In this document: piece after piece, positions 35,801-48,880 of the stretch
Numbering within the stretch: the first letter of the stretch is position 1
How the letters are laid out: every line of letters starts with the position of its first letter
Assembly: GCA_002943765.1 (NCBI GenBank)
Contig: PQWQ01000002.1
Location: 2,604,001 to 2,668,000, forward strand
DNA from: Psoroptes ovis
Taxonomy: Eukaryota > Arthropoda > Arachnida > Sarcoptiformes > Psoroptidae
DNA: 64,000 nucleotides
Direction: 5' to 3'
The notes under the pieces: model-generated
Databases searched by the model: none
Seen by the model: the letters and a program-made list of their open reading frames with translations, nothing else
What the model was told of the DNA's origin: nothing
Program-made: the position numbers and the translations under genes

Positions 35801-38109
35801 AAAATATTTTTCTTTCAATTAAATTAATTAGAATAGAATTGAATCGAATAGGAATTAGATTGACCAGAATAATTCATATAAAGAAAAATTCAATTTAATA
35901 ATGAATATGATTTATAATGGAAATGCATAAATGTTCTTGAAATGTATTGACTCATTATCATTCGAGTATTTCATAGTAATAATTTGATAATAACTGACAT
36001 CACTATCTAACAAACAAACACATTCATCATCATTCATATTCTCTATATTTTTCATTTGAATAGAGGAAAAAATCCCGAATACCTGAATTTCTACCGAATT
36101 TGCCATTACTCTATTGAATGGCGGCTGTCTCAAATTAATTTATCATCAATGATGGTCACCAAACATCATCATCATTATTATTATTATTATTATTTAATGG
36201 CCATTTGGGCTTTTAGCGATAACGAAAAAAATGAAATGAAATAAAAGCAAATTTCAAGATAAAAAAAATGACAAAAACAAAAATAAAATCGAAATGAAAA
36301 TTCATTTTTTTTGTCAAATTATTCTTATGTATGTTGTGAAATATTTGAAATATGAGAATGAAATGTCGAAATGATCGACAAAATAAAAATTCCATTAAAA
36401 TTTCAAAAAAACAAAAATTGAAAGCACATATACTTTTATTTGAAAATTTCATTTGATAGAAAAATGAATGAATAAACAAGTAAGAAAATAAATGAATGTA
36501 TGTCTTGTTGTTGAACGATTGCAGTAGCTGAAATGGTTACGAAATGTTAATTTGATATCGAAGAATAATTTCATCAGGTTACCAGGTTCATCAAGTACAA
36601 CATTTGAACACATATACAATATAATAAGATGAATTTTCCTTTTTCTCTAATTTTCGAACAAACAAAGCTGAAAATGCTCGAAATTTTTCAAATTCTTCAT
36701 TCATCAAACAAAAATAATCAATGAATTCCAAGCAATAGTAGAATATAATAAAATAAATCAATTACTATTTTGAATTAGTTTCCAAGTTATTTCGAGAGTA
36801 ACGAAAAAAAAAATTCTGCATTGATTGATTTAGATGATGATTGAACAACAAAACTCGAAGAAAAAGAGTGAAAAATTCCATTGAGTGCATGCAATTATTG
36901 TTACATTCAAGAACTAAAACAATCGACAAATATTCATTTCAATAACCGAATAATCACACAATGAAAATATGGTGATGAAAATGTACACACAATGTGATGA
37001 TGATATGGCTTGAAAATAGTTGTGAATCATTTAAATAATTGAATTTGAATGAATTAAATAAACAAAATGAATGAAAATATACTAAAAATGATCACATATG
37101 ATCAGTCAAGCATGCACTGTTTACGATTCTCAAAGCACCTTTTGAAGCCTTAGAAATTCATGCGATCTTGAAGTGATAATATTATAATTATGATAACATA
37201 TTGAAATTCATGCATATATAATTTGATTAATGATGATAATGTGAGAATTATGATAATTTTGCAATTTTTGCTTTTTGTTGTTGCAGCTTCGAATGATAAT
37301 GATTATAGAAATTTGTATTCAAAGAATATTCTACACGTTGGATATTGGAACACATACTTATGAACATGATCAAATTAATCATTACTGAATTAGATTTGAA
37401 ATAGACATTGAATTTCAAAACTTGAAAATTGATCATATTTAGACCATTTTAGGGGAATTCTTCATGCTTTTCTTCAAATGTTGGTAACATGAACGATTAT
37501 TTTGTGGAAATTGAAAATTTTGAAGAAAATAGAAACCAAATAAATTGAAATTGAATTGAAATTTCAAATATCCGAATCATTCAACAAATTTAATCTGATT
37601 ATATTTCATTTTTTCAGCAGAAAAAAAATGGTAATAATGGTCATATTTGGTCCACAAAAATAATATTATTTCGGTACAATGAAAGGTTTACATTTTTTTT
37701 GTTTCATTTATCAATTTCCAACGAATACACAATTCAAATTCAATTTAATTTGTACTTTCATGATTCTGTTGAAGATCGTGAGAGTTTGCATCGAATTTTC
37801 AACATTTTTTTTGACATTTTTCTATCGGCAAAAACATTTCATGTGATGATTGTGACAGTGAATATCAATACATTCGCATATGTTACGCTATTGTACAAAT
37901 AATTTCATTCAAAAATTGGAATCAAAAATTTTCAAAAATTCCACTTTGATATTATATTCATATATTTGAATTTAGAGTACAAAATTTTTCAATAGAAATG
38001 AATGTTATTTTATTCAGATTCTTTCTAAATTCCATAGAGGATTTTTTCTTTGAAAAAAATAGTTAAAATCTAATGGAAAAAAATACATAAAATTACCGAT
38101 TCATAAATA
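32879..38109. other. Non-coding region between HR96-like A and the mariner
   Basis: 5.2 kb of AT-rich DNA with many microsatellites and polyA runs (35218-35231). It holds the presumed promoter and 5' UTR of receptor A. One compositional island at 35260-35700 is more complex and can fold (separate entry). No coding sequence was recognised. Confidence 0.55.
35595..35683. other. Long imperfect inverted repeat (possible hairpin)
   Basis: The left arm holds AACCCAT-T-CGGCA (35595-35607) and GTTCTCA (35621-35627). The right arm holds TGAGAAC (35654-35660) and TGCCG-ATGGGTT (35672-35683). The blocks pair in nested order, giving a stem of about 30 nt per arm with an internal loop and a 26-nt terminal loop. 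It could be a structured RNA or remains of a mobile element. Confidence 0.45.
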
Positions 38110-38136
38110 TTAGGTTGTCAAATATCTCCCTTCCGC
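38110..38136 (+). repeat. Mariner left terminal inverted repeat
   Basis: 27 bp, identical in inverted orientation to 39372-39398. Confidence 0.95.
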
Positions 38137-38295
38137 CTTTTTGTCTTTTGAATTTCGCGGCTATGTCCAAAGCGCTACAGAGCTCGTATCTGGCAATACT
38201 ATACATCATTTGAAAGCTCTTGACATAACCTATAAAATGACGCTATGCATGATTAGTTAGTGGATATTGCGTTCAACAGTTATAGACGTGTAAAC

Positions 38296-39321
38296 ATGGA
38301 GTTCACTAACGCCGAAATTCGCGCTATTTTAAAGTTTTCCTTCGTTAAAGGCAAATCCGCTAGAGAAACGTTCCGTGAAATTAATGATGTTTTGGGGGAT
38401 GGTACTCTATCACTTAGAACCGCGGAGGAATGGTTTCGACGATTCAGAGCCGGTGAAAACGACACCATGGATAAGCCAGCCGGCGGAAGACCTGTGACGA
38501 CAAATACCGATCAAATCATGGAATACATCGAGTTAGACCGGCATGTGGCATCTCGTGACATCGCTCAGGAGATGGGAGTTAGTCACCAAACCATTTTAAA
38601 CCATCTGCAGAAGGCTGGATACAAAAAAAAGCTTGATGTTTGGGTGCCGCATGATTTGACGCAAAAAAACCTTCTGGACCGAATCAACGCCTGCGATATG
38701 CTGCTGAAACGGAACGAACTCGACCCATTCTTGAAGCGGATGGTGACTGGCGACGAAAAATGGATCACATACGACAATATCCAGCGAAAACGGTCGTGGT
38801 CGAAGGCCGGTGAGTCGTCCCAAACAGTGGCCAAGCCGGGATTGACGGCCAGGAAGGTTTTGCTGTGTGTTTGGTGGGATTGGAAGGGAATCATCCACTA
38901 TGAGCTGCTCCCACATGGCCAGACGCTTAATTCTACCATCTACTGCGAACAACTGGACCGCTTGAAGCAGGCGATCGACCAGAAGCGTCCAGAATTGGCC
39001 AACAAAAAGGGTGTAGTGTTCCACCAGGACAACGCCAAACCACACACTTCGTTGATGACTCGTCAGAAGCTACGGGAGCTCGGATGGGAGGTTTTATCGC
39101 ATCCACCATATAGCCCGGACATAGCACCAAGTGATTACCACTTGTTCCTGTCCATGGCGAACGCCCTTGGTGGTGTAAAGTTGAACTCAAAAGAAGATTG
39201 TGAAAAGTGGCTGTCCGAGTTCTTCGCAAATAAGGAGGGGGGCTTCTACGAGGGAGGTATTATGCAGTTGCCGTCTAGATGGCAACAGATTATCGAACAA
39301 AACGGCGCATATTTGAACTAA
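38296..39321 (+). CDS. Mariner transposase, DD34D
   Basis: 341 aa from the ATG at 38296. The frame is open 12 codons further upstream, but this ATG matches family N-termini. An N-terminal paired-type helix-turn-helix region (about 1-110) binds the inverted repeats. The linker motif WVPHDL is present at 116-121. The catalytic triad is Asp153 (TGDEKW), Asp245 (HQDNAKPH) and Asp280 (YSPDIAPSD), with exactly 34 residues between the last two. There are no stops or frameshifts and the length is normal, so the enzyme may be functional. Cut-and-paste transposition into TA is expected. I do not assign a mariner subfamily. Confidence 0.97.
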   Translation: MEFTNAEIRAILKFSFVKGKSARETFREINDVLGDGTLSLRTAEEWFRRFRAGENDTMDKPAGGRPVTTNTDQIMEYIELDRHVASRDIAQEMGVSHQTILNHLQKAGYKKKLDVWVPHDLTQKNLLDRINACDMLLKRNELDPFLKRMVTGDEKWITYDNIQRKRSWSKAGESSQTVAKPGLTARKVLLCVWWDWKGIIHYELLPHGQTLNSTIYCEQLDRLKQAIDQKRPELANKKGVVFHQDNAKPHTSLMTRQKLRELGWEVLSHPPYSPDIAPSDYHLFLSMANALGGVKLNSKEDCEKWLSEFFANKEGGFYEGGIMQLPSRWQQIIEQNGAYLN

Positions 39322-39371
39322 ATCCGATCACTGTAACGCTTTTTATAAAGCATTGAATAAAGAGCAAAAAA

Positions 39372-39398
39372 GCGGAAGGGAGATATTTGACAACCTAA
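39372..39398 (-). repeat. Mariner right terminal inverted repeat
   Basis: 27 bp, perfect inverted copy of 38110-38136; the TA duplicate follows. Confidence 0.95.
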
Positions 39399-42300
39399 TA
39401 TTCAAACATGAATATTGCAAAAAAATGATAAAATTTATTTGAATTTTTTCGAGTGAAAAAATAAAACATACAACAAACATTTATTTATTTATTGACAATC
39501 TAATATCAATGAATGACTTATGAGAATTGACAGATTTGAAAAATTGACAGATTTTCTTTCGTTTTTTAAAATAATTATTTTCACAGTACATTTGACACAA
39601 ATACCTGTCTACCATATTTCATCTTTGTGTCAATGTTTTTATGTTTATTTTTTGATTTTATAGCTCTATGAATGTGTTGAATGCCGATTAAGCAATGTAG
39701 AATTCATCATTATTCATTTGTTACATAAATATTTTCTTTCTACATTAAAATCGAATGACTTTTTAGTCATTATTATTATTACCATAATAATGGTAATAAT
39801 AATGATGATGATGATACATTGAGAGATTGAATATATACAAATGATTTATGAATTGATGTTAATGATATAATTTTTCTTTATCTTCAAGATGTCAATTTTA
39901 TCATCATCATTGACTAGAGAAAAAAAAATAAAAGAATTGATGCTCAATCGTTGATGATGATTATGATGATAATAATAATAATGATAATTAAAATGATTAC
40001 TATTTTTGATAAATAATGTTCATAAACAATAAATCATAAGTAATAATAAACAAACAATAAACAATAATGATATTTTTACAGACGAATTTTCATTTTCATT
40101 TATTCAAATAGACACATTGATTCAAACGATGAGAATATTGTGGAACAGATTAATAAATATTTTCATCAATAAACATTGATGGTAATCATTAACACACAAA
40201 CTCGAATTTTGGCTGAAGAGGAAATGGCAAATACATGTGGACACATTTTTTTTACTGGACTGTTCACATTGAACTTCGAAAGAATCGAATAGACAAAATA
40301 ATTGTCAGGAAACATGAATGGCAATGAGACATGAAGAGAGAAACTGTTCAGCAGCAGCCAAAAGCAGCCAATCAAACATATAACGTGGAATGGGATGGAA
40401 TGATTGCAAAAATGTTTTTAAAAATATTTAAAAGATAATCAAATTGACATTTTAAAAAAATCAAAACAAAAACATTTATCAAGAAATCAAACAATTGTTG
40501 ATTCGATTGATTATTGAAAAATTTCAAATTTATCAATGAAAATTAATTGGAAAAACATTGATTATTGAGATTGTTTTCATGAAAAAAAACAACAATCGAT
40601 TGATTGATAAATGATTGGAAATAATTTTAATTAAAACAAAACAAAACAATTCAAAACAAAATTTCAATACAATTCAATGATTAATTATTCGGTAAAACTT
40701 TTCATTCAATTATCATCAACATTAACTACAATAGACAATATCGATTTCACACAACAACAGCAACATTATTATTTGATAAACATTTTCAATTCAAAACATG
40801 TTCAATTGTACAAAAACACTGTCCAATTAGTTCATTACTACTAAATCAATGAGAACTTTGGTTGAAAATTGACAAAAACTTATTGGTATAACCTACAATA
40901 TGTAAATCTATTGAATTTCTTAGAATTTAATTTTCAGAATAATCAATTCGAAATGATGTTAATTAATGTTGCATCATTTCATTGTTTTGAGAAAAAAAAA
41001 TAAATTACCAAAATCATTATTTGTTTTTACTATTTATATCTGAAATAAAAAAAAAGAAAAAATTCATGAAAATTGATTTAAGGTCTATTTATTTTTTCCG
41101 CCTTTCAATTGTACAAATATTTAACCACAAAAAAATAACGATTTTAAATTGAAATTTTTAATTTACAATTTTTAAATTATACAACGTCGAACACACGCAA
41201 ACGCACCACCGCGAACATCAGTGTCAATGAATAATTATGTAATCCAATTAAATGATCATGACAAAAAGTCAAATGGCAAAACGAATGAATGGAAAATTTG
41301 ATGAATTAACATCATACAAAAAGCTACAAATGGCTTCTTTTTTTTTTTTTGTAAATTAACTTGTATCATTATTAGTGATTTATTTTCATTATATTCATTG
41401 TATTCAACGATCATTTTCCATTAAAAAAATACTGTGTAAATGATTAAATATAAACATATATATGCTGCTTGAATAAATATTTACATAAACTTAGATGATG
41501 ATCATCATGATGATGATGAAGGATGTTTATGTTACGATATATATATTCATTTTATGGTGCATATATCTATCCCTTTCATTCTCCCAATATATTCTCTATT
41601 TAAAATATTTTCTCTGATATTTTTTTGCGAAATTCAATTGAAAATCCTGATTTGAAATTCGAAAAATTTGAAATTTTCATTCATTTCTATGTTGATCGAT
41701 CATTTAACAATGAATATTACAATACAACATACAATTACAATATTACAATTATGAAGCATCAAATAAATCATCATCATTTTCATGCCCATCAAACAATTCA
41801 ATACTTCATTCATTTCAAGATTAATGAATCATGAAGGTTGTTCTGTATTTTTTCATTTTGAAATTCATCGATCATACTTTTTTAAAAGAATGAATATTAT
41901 AAAAGAAAAAATATTGATTCAACTTTATGAAAATGAAATTTTCATTTGTTAGAAACAAAATCATATACGAACTCAATGAATTTTATGAATTTCCATTGTT
42001 CAATTTCAAAATATTCTCTCCTAGTGTTTGTTTTATTTCAATGTTGAACTCAAGTAAATCGATTACAAAGCGAATCGATCGACATAATAAAGAAAAATGT
42101 CTTTAAAATTCCTAAAACAAATAATGTCTCATAATGGAAATTCTGTATATAATTATCATCATCATCATCATATGAAAATGTTTTGAATTGAAAATATATA
42201 AATGGAATGTATGGATGAATTATTATGAACTTTTTATTGCAAGAATATTACAATATTATGACATAACATGCATAAATGATCTTGAAGCATGTTTTTGATC

Positions 42301-45300
42301 AGAAAAAGTACATGGAGATCTTTGATGATTTTTGTTTTATTCTAAGAACAAGCATTGATATATATATTATAACATATCTAAGGCGATATAGATTATATAT
42401 CCAAGTTTCAAGAGGTATTTTGTATTCTTCAAGTATTTCGAGCATTGAAAACTTTTGGAAATGAAATTTCTCAAATTAAAAATATCATTTACAACTAGAA
42501 TTTGTCACTTGATGGATCAAATTAAATTAAAAAAATTTAAATAAAATAAAAATAGAAACATGTATGGAAAATATGTGGAGTAAATTATGTTATTATTTTA
42601 TGCTATAACTTACCATTCTTCGTTTTTTTTCATTCAAACCAAAAAGTTGTCATTTCATAGGGTTCCAATGGGTTTTCATTTTTTAAATTAATTAATTCAA
42701 TTTCTACATGGAATTAGATTCAATTTTAAACACTTTACGATAAACAAGAATGCTTGGTTTTTTCAAATTTGATTGCAAAATAAGCAAATTCTAAGAATTA
42801 TTAAATTTCCAAGAATTAAAATTTAATGAATTCTTGTGTAATATAAATGAAATCGTGATTCCTAAGATTTCAAATGAATTCAATGATATCATCATACACA
42901 CATGTACACAAAGGGATTCTTTTGCTTTTCATTTCGATTAATGAATTCAAAGAATCGTTGTTGTTGTTGTTTTGATTTCGGTTTGATAATTCTGTATTTT
43001 GTAGTAATTTATGAAATTTTGTAATTTTAATGAATCATAAACACCATGTATAAGGTCAAAATATTTTTGAAAAAAAATGGTAAAAACTAAATCTAAAATG
43101 TTGCACTATAAATTTATAATTTAATTTTGTTCCATTATCATTTTTTTATTGATTTTCGTATTCAAATTAATTGAAAATGATAATTATGGAAAAAAATTCA
43201 ATATTAATCAAAAAAATTATAGAATTCATTATTTAAATGAGAATATATTGGTAAACTGGTTACCAGTGGTTGCCGCTGGTAGGTTGATTGATTGATTGAT
43301 TGGTCGGCTGGGTCGGTCGGTTGATCGTTTCTTTCAAGATACATGTGCAGATCAATGATTGATTTAAATCAATAAATTTTTTTAATTTTTGACTTTCGAT
43401 CCATAACTTTTGACACCAATGCATTAACAAACACACTTACACAAAGACTGAAAACAAAGTTTTATTCAATTTTTGGACACAGAATATGATGGATGCTTTT
43501 TCAATATTTCACTGAACTATTTTCAATGATAATTGAGACCGGATTTTTCAATGTTTATATTACGAAATTCAATATTTCTATGATTCAATTAATTCATATT
43601 CTATATTCATTATTGAGGACACACAAACGGACATACAGAATCCAACTATTCAACACCAGAATGCACAGCAAAAATCGAAAAATAAATGACTACAAATGCG
43701 ATGCGTTTTTGAATTAACACACATAGAATCCTCAATGAAACAAACTTAAATTCAATTTCAAATTGATTTAAAATTATTTACGGGTTATACATTTACGGTA
43801 TATTAGGTTAGTTATTTAGTTTTTTTAATAATTTGTTGGTTGTTGTTAGTTGTTGGTATATCATTATCGTGTTGCTGTTGCTTTTTATTTTTCGTTTTTG
43901 TTGTTTTTTCAAATTTTGTTGCTACTGTTGCTGCTGCTGCTGTTGCTATATTGATATATTGATTCTTTGATGGGTTACACATTGGTGGCTTGGCTGTTGT
44001 TGTTGTTGTTACATTCTGTTTATTTTTTATTCTTTTCTTTTTTGATTAAAAAATAAAATAAAGAATTGCAAATACAATAGAATCACATTGTATTGATTCA
44101 GTCATAATTAAAATTGATATCGTTATTATTATGATTATATTTTATATCATGGATATAATAATAATGAATAAATGATATCAAATGTTGAATTGACGTCACA
44201 ATTTTATTATAATATTAAGCTGTTCGGTTGATAATATATATTTTTGATAAATTCAAGTGTTCATGCTTATGTGTGCTTATTAATATTTGTATGCGTTTGC
44301 ACACCAAAAGATAGATACATATGCATAAACCGAAAATACAAAAATATATCAATGATAAATGTTTGTTTTGGATTTTTCTTTTAAATTTTCTCTTCGGTAC
44401 ATTTTGGAGAGAGGACACGTTGTTGTGGTCGATGTCGATGATGATAATGTAGATGTTGTCGTCATTGTTGTAGCAATATAAATATATGTGCATCAATATC
44501 AACATAAAAATATATATTTGTAATTGTACATTTTCAAAGATTATCATTGAAATTTGAAATGATAGAAATTTATATATTTTTTCTTCTCTAAATATGCACA
44601 AGTATATAAAACATGCTTTTGATATATTGATTGCCGTCACAAAAATATGAATTGCGAAATAATTATGAGCATGTACAATGGATGATAATTTGATGATGAT
44701 AATAATAATAATGTTGAATGATCAATATATATTTGCGTGTGCATTTTTATTACTTGATAATGATGATAATAATGTTATGTTCGGTAATACATGAAAATAA
44801 TAATATTGATGATGCTTATGTTGGTGTGTGCGAACACACATGTCTATTTTCATTGCTTTTTGCCTGTATTTTTCCAAGAAAAAAAAATCATGAGCAGCAA
44901 CAGCATCGAAACGAATTATGAAGATGATGTTGAACAAACACAATCAACAAAGTGTATGAACACTTCTACACTGCACTGAAGACTAACATCTAATGGAGGA
45001 AATTCACTGTATCAAAAAAAAGACTTCAAAAGGATATTTTTGCTTAGAAATTTTTTTACCTGTATATAAAGCCAGTAAATTAAATGGTAAAAAACTAAAT
45101 CATGTCATGTTACTATCTCTAGCATTGTATTGTAGGCTTGCAAAATTCGGTTAATGTTTATATATATGGACGGATAGATAAATGTAATTTATTCCTTTTT
45201 TTTCTTTCAAGTACAAAATATTATGCATTTTAATGTGATTTACAATAATGATTGAATAATATTCAATAATAATTATCATAATGATTGTAATCAACAAGAA

Positions 45301-48300
45301 TATTGAATAATGATTATCATAATGAATATATAATCAAATTATGATAATAACCAAATAAAATCAAATGGAATAATTTTGTTAATAGAAATACATTGTTTCT
45401 TTTGATTTAATACATGTTTCATACAAATGGATTGTCCAGCAAAAAAAAAAAATTGAAGATAAGATGAAAATCTCTATTGAAATTAGGCAAAATATAATGT
45501 ATTTATGAATGTTGTGTCTGAGAGAAAATATGTTTTTATACAATTCATTTCTTTTTTTTTTAATTTCAAATATGATTCAATTAATTATAGCTATTGAATC
45601 TCCTATTTTTTTGTTCAATGAGACATGAATTTTCAATACTAATAATAATTTTCAGGCTCAGGTTGAATTACGGGTTTCAAAATTATTTAACAATTATGAT
45701 AATTATTCTAAGTTTATCATCATTCTTTCAATGAGTTTAGTTTGATTCGATTGAATGGATTTATTGTATTTCATTCAATTTTATAATTGGAAAACTACTT
45801 GAATAGAAAAAAAATATCCGGGCAACATACTGTGTAGCGTTTGTAAATGGATATTGGTAATCATTTTAAAATTGTATAATTGTAACAAAAAGAAGAAAGA
45901 AGAAAATCTTGAAAATAAAAAATAACAATGACACTAATGATTATGTAAAAATACATGAAAAGAATTGAAATTTTTTTGTTCTGAATTTCAATCAATTTTC
46001 TTTGTTTCAAAGGTTAATGATTATTACTAATCGTAAAGATTATAGCAAACCGGATAATAGATTAGCACAATTTTATGCACCATTATTATGTGTCATTCAA
46101 AGATAATAATTACAATCTTTTTTCTAAGATTAAGACAAATGTAAGAAAAATGAAAAATTCAATCAAATTCATTCATCATGGAAATTGAAATTCTCAAATT
46201 CAAAAATCATACTTTGATTGATCGAATTCTTAGAATTTTTTCTTTTGTTTAAATAAAAATGAAATATGGTTGATTATGATGGTGGTTTGCAAAATATAAT
46301 TTGAAAAAATTCAATCATATTCTGATTCTTAAAAAAAATCTTGAAAACAATGTCAAAACATTGCCACATGTTAGAATGAAAAATTTTTAAATTTTATAAA
46401 TCTATAGAGGTTTTTAAAAAATTGCGGTAAGCCAAGTGGAAAAATCGATAAAAACCTGAATTTTCTTTGAAATTCTCTGAAAACAAGTTTCTTTGAAAAA
46501 CCTTTGACCTTTTCCATTCAATTTTTGTTTTCACTGTTTGATAAATGATCATTAAGAGTAGATTTATCATCAAAGTTTATCATTGATTTTAAATTGATGA
46601 TTTCAAAAATTTAAAGTATAAAAAAATTAATCAAAGGGGCTCTCATTCAATTTTTTTTTGTTAAGAAATTTTTCGTCAAAAATCTTATCAAACTAATTAT
46701 CTATCATTTGGAAACTAGATGAAGAAAAAAAAATAGTTTATTTTTAGATCAAATGAAATCAATAATATTGATATCAACTGAAATTTTCAAACATTATTTG
46801 CCTGAATCGGATTTTTTTTCTTTTCATTTCATTCTTCCGAAATCAACTATTCAACTCTTTCAATACATTCCCTTGTTCATTTTGCACATTCCAATCACAG
46901 ATGAAATTAAATTATAATAATAATAATATATAACATGAACAAGAATAAAAGCATGCAAATTATCAAGGGCAAACACAAAGATTTATATTTCTTTGTGTGT
47001 GTGTCAGTATTTTCCAATTATAAAATTCTTATTGTAAAATAAGAATTTGTTATTTTACAGGAAAGAATATGAAGAATAATAGCCAATTATTTTTTGTCGT
47101 GAAATCTTTTGTTTTTAAATTGAATCCAAAAAATCAATCTTTGTTCATGAATTAATAATAATGATAATAATATATGAAATTATTATTTGCAGATAAGTTC
47201 ATTTTAAAAAGCAAAAATCCATGTTAGAATAATCTTTATTATTATTTTGAACATGATTATTATTATTTTTCAAATTAAAATATTTCGTTTTAAATATTAA
47301 TTTTGATGTACAAAGATAATTATAAAAAATGACAAAAATATTTTCAAACAAAGATTGGACAATATGTAATTCATCATTTGTAATATTTGAATATGATAGA
47401 ATGTTTCTGTGATCACATTGTGTCATTGTTGATGTCGTTATTTTATCTCTCTCGCTCTCTCAAGTGTCCATCATTGAGAAATGATTATGATGGCAATGTT
47501 GATGATGATAAATATGACAAAATATGGAATGTAATTAAATTTAAAAATAAATCAAGAATTTCATTTTAATATGATGAACAAGAACAATTTTCATTGAAAT
47601 ATGCTGGAATTTGAGAGAATCAGAGATAAAGGAAGAAAATTCTTGGAATGATTTTTATTATTTTGGAAATTCCAGCAATAAGCATTTGTCAAATCAAATT
47701 TGAAATAAATCTTGAAAAAGGAGAGGAAAAAAAGAAAAGCTAATATTTTCATGCTTACAAAATTCAAACACATCTTCAATCGCTAATCCTACAAACATAT
47801 AAATGAATCAATGTTTGAAATTTAAAAAAATAAAATTTGACAATTTTCATTGAATTTCAAACACACATTTCATTCCATTATTTTTGTAAATAATATTAAA
47901 ATGTTCATAGCAATTCATAATCACTCTTGCATGATTCTCAATGATTCTCCATTCATCTTCTGCATCAATCATTTCAATCAATAACAATAATAATGATGAT
48001 GATGATAATAATACAATCATTCAATTATCAAATATTTATATTTGATTTGTATTTACAAAGGTTCAAGAGTGTAATCAGCGAGAGAAAACTGAAAATCATA
48101 TGATAAAAATGTAAAGAAAAAGTTAATTGAATGGATTGGCTTATGAATGATAGAAGTATTGTAGAAAATAAATAAAAATGAATCATTTTCAATGGAAGCA
48201 TTCAAATCAAAAATTTAATCAACCAAAAAAGATGGAAAAAAAATTGACTTCAAGAATGCCGGTGATTTAAAATAATAGAATTTTTTCATTTAAAAGTATT

Positions 48301-48880
48301 TGGTTAATTTTGATTAAACATACCTATTCATTTTCACTTCAGTGGCAACGTACATCAACAATCGCAACAAACACAACGCACAAATACGTCAAAACAACTG
48401 AGCAAAATAAAAATTTGAGTCAAATCAAATCAAGTCAAATCAAAGTACAAATGTTTCTGGCAAATTGATATAATAATAACAATGATAGCGAGTAATCATG
48501 ATGATATCAATGAAAATAATAATAATGATGATGGTGGTGGCGGTGATGATGCTGTGATAATTTAACTAACACAGATGTAATAAAATGAAATAAATTTTTA
48601 ATTTTCCATTTCTTCATAAAAAAGTATTTCAAACTTATTTTTAATTTAGTTTTTTTTTTGCTTTTGCTTAAAACTTTTGCAATCAATGAACGATAATATT
48701 TTTCTATTTTTTTAAAATAAAATTAATCTATCAATATTTCGCATTAAATGACATTGAAAGGTAATTATCATTAGTATTATCATCATTATTCGAAATGAAT
48801 TTATAATCTGATTATCATTGAAAATATATTTTATTATTCTTGTTATTTTTTTTGAATTAATAGTACAGATTTACGCTTAA
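39399..48880. other. Non-coding region upstream of HR96-like B
   Basis: 9.5 kb of AT-rich, repeat-rich DNA. Open frames (for example 44215-44640, 44718-44979, 47199-47426) encode low-complexity Ile/Tyr/His/Asn strings without family motifs. Points of higher complexity are 40170-40390 and 43250-43330 (see findings). The region probably contains the promoter and regulatory DNA of receptor B. Confidence 0.55.

Larger units (their letters stand above)
38110..39398 (+). mobile_element. Intact mariner transposon, 1289 bp
   Basis: Flanked by a TA target duplication (38108-38109 and 39399-39400). The ends are perfect 27-bp inverted repeats starting TTAGGTTGTCAAATATCTCC, with similarity continuing about 7 bp further after one mismatch. 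Inside is one uninterrupted transposase gene. The element is clearly richer in G+C than its AT-rich surroundings, which fits recent arrival. Confidence 0.97.

Noticed and set aside
38583..39229. Antisense frames inside the mariner
   Set aside because: Shadows of the transposase coding sequence; the sense frame has the full DD34D triad.
42050..42085. 12-mer TACAAAGCGAAT shared with 35329-35340
   Set aside because: Single short match without extended similarity; not enough to call a repeat family.
44215..44640. 141-codon open frame on the minus strand in the receptor desert
   Set aside because: Composition is Ile/Tyr/Cys-rich from AT microsatellites, no homology motif and no convincing promoter context; judged chance.
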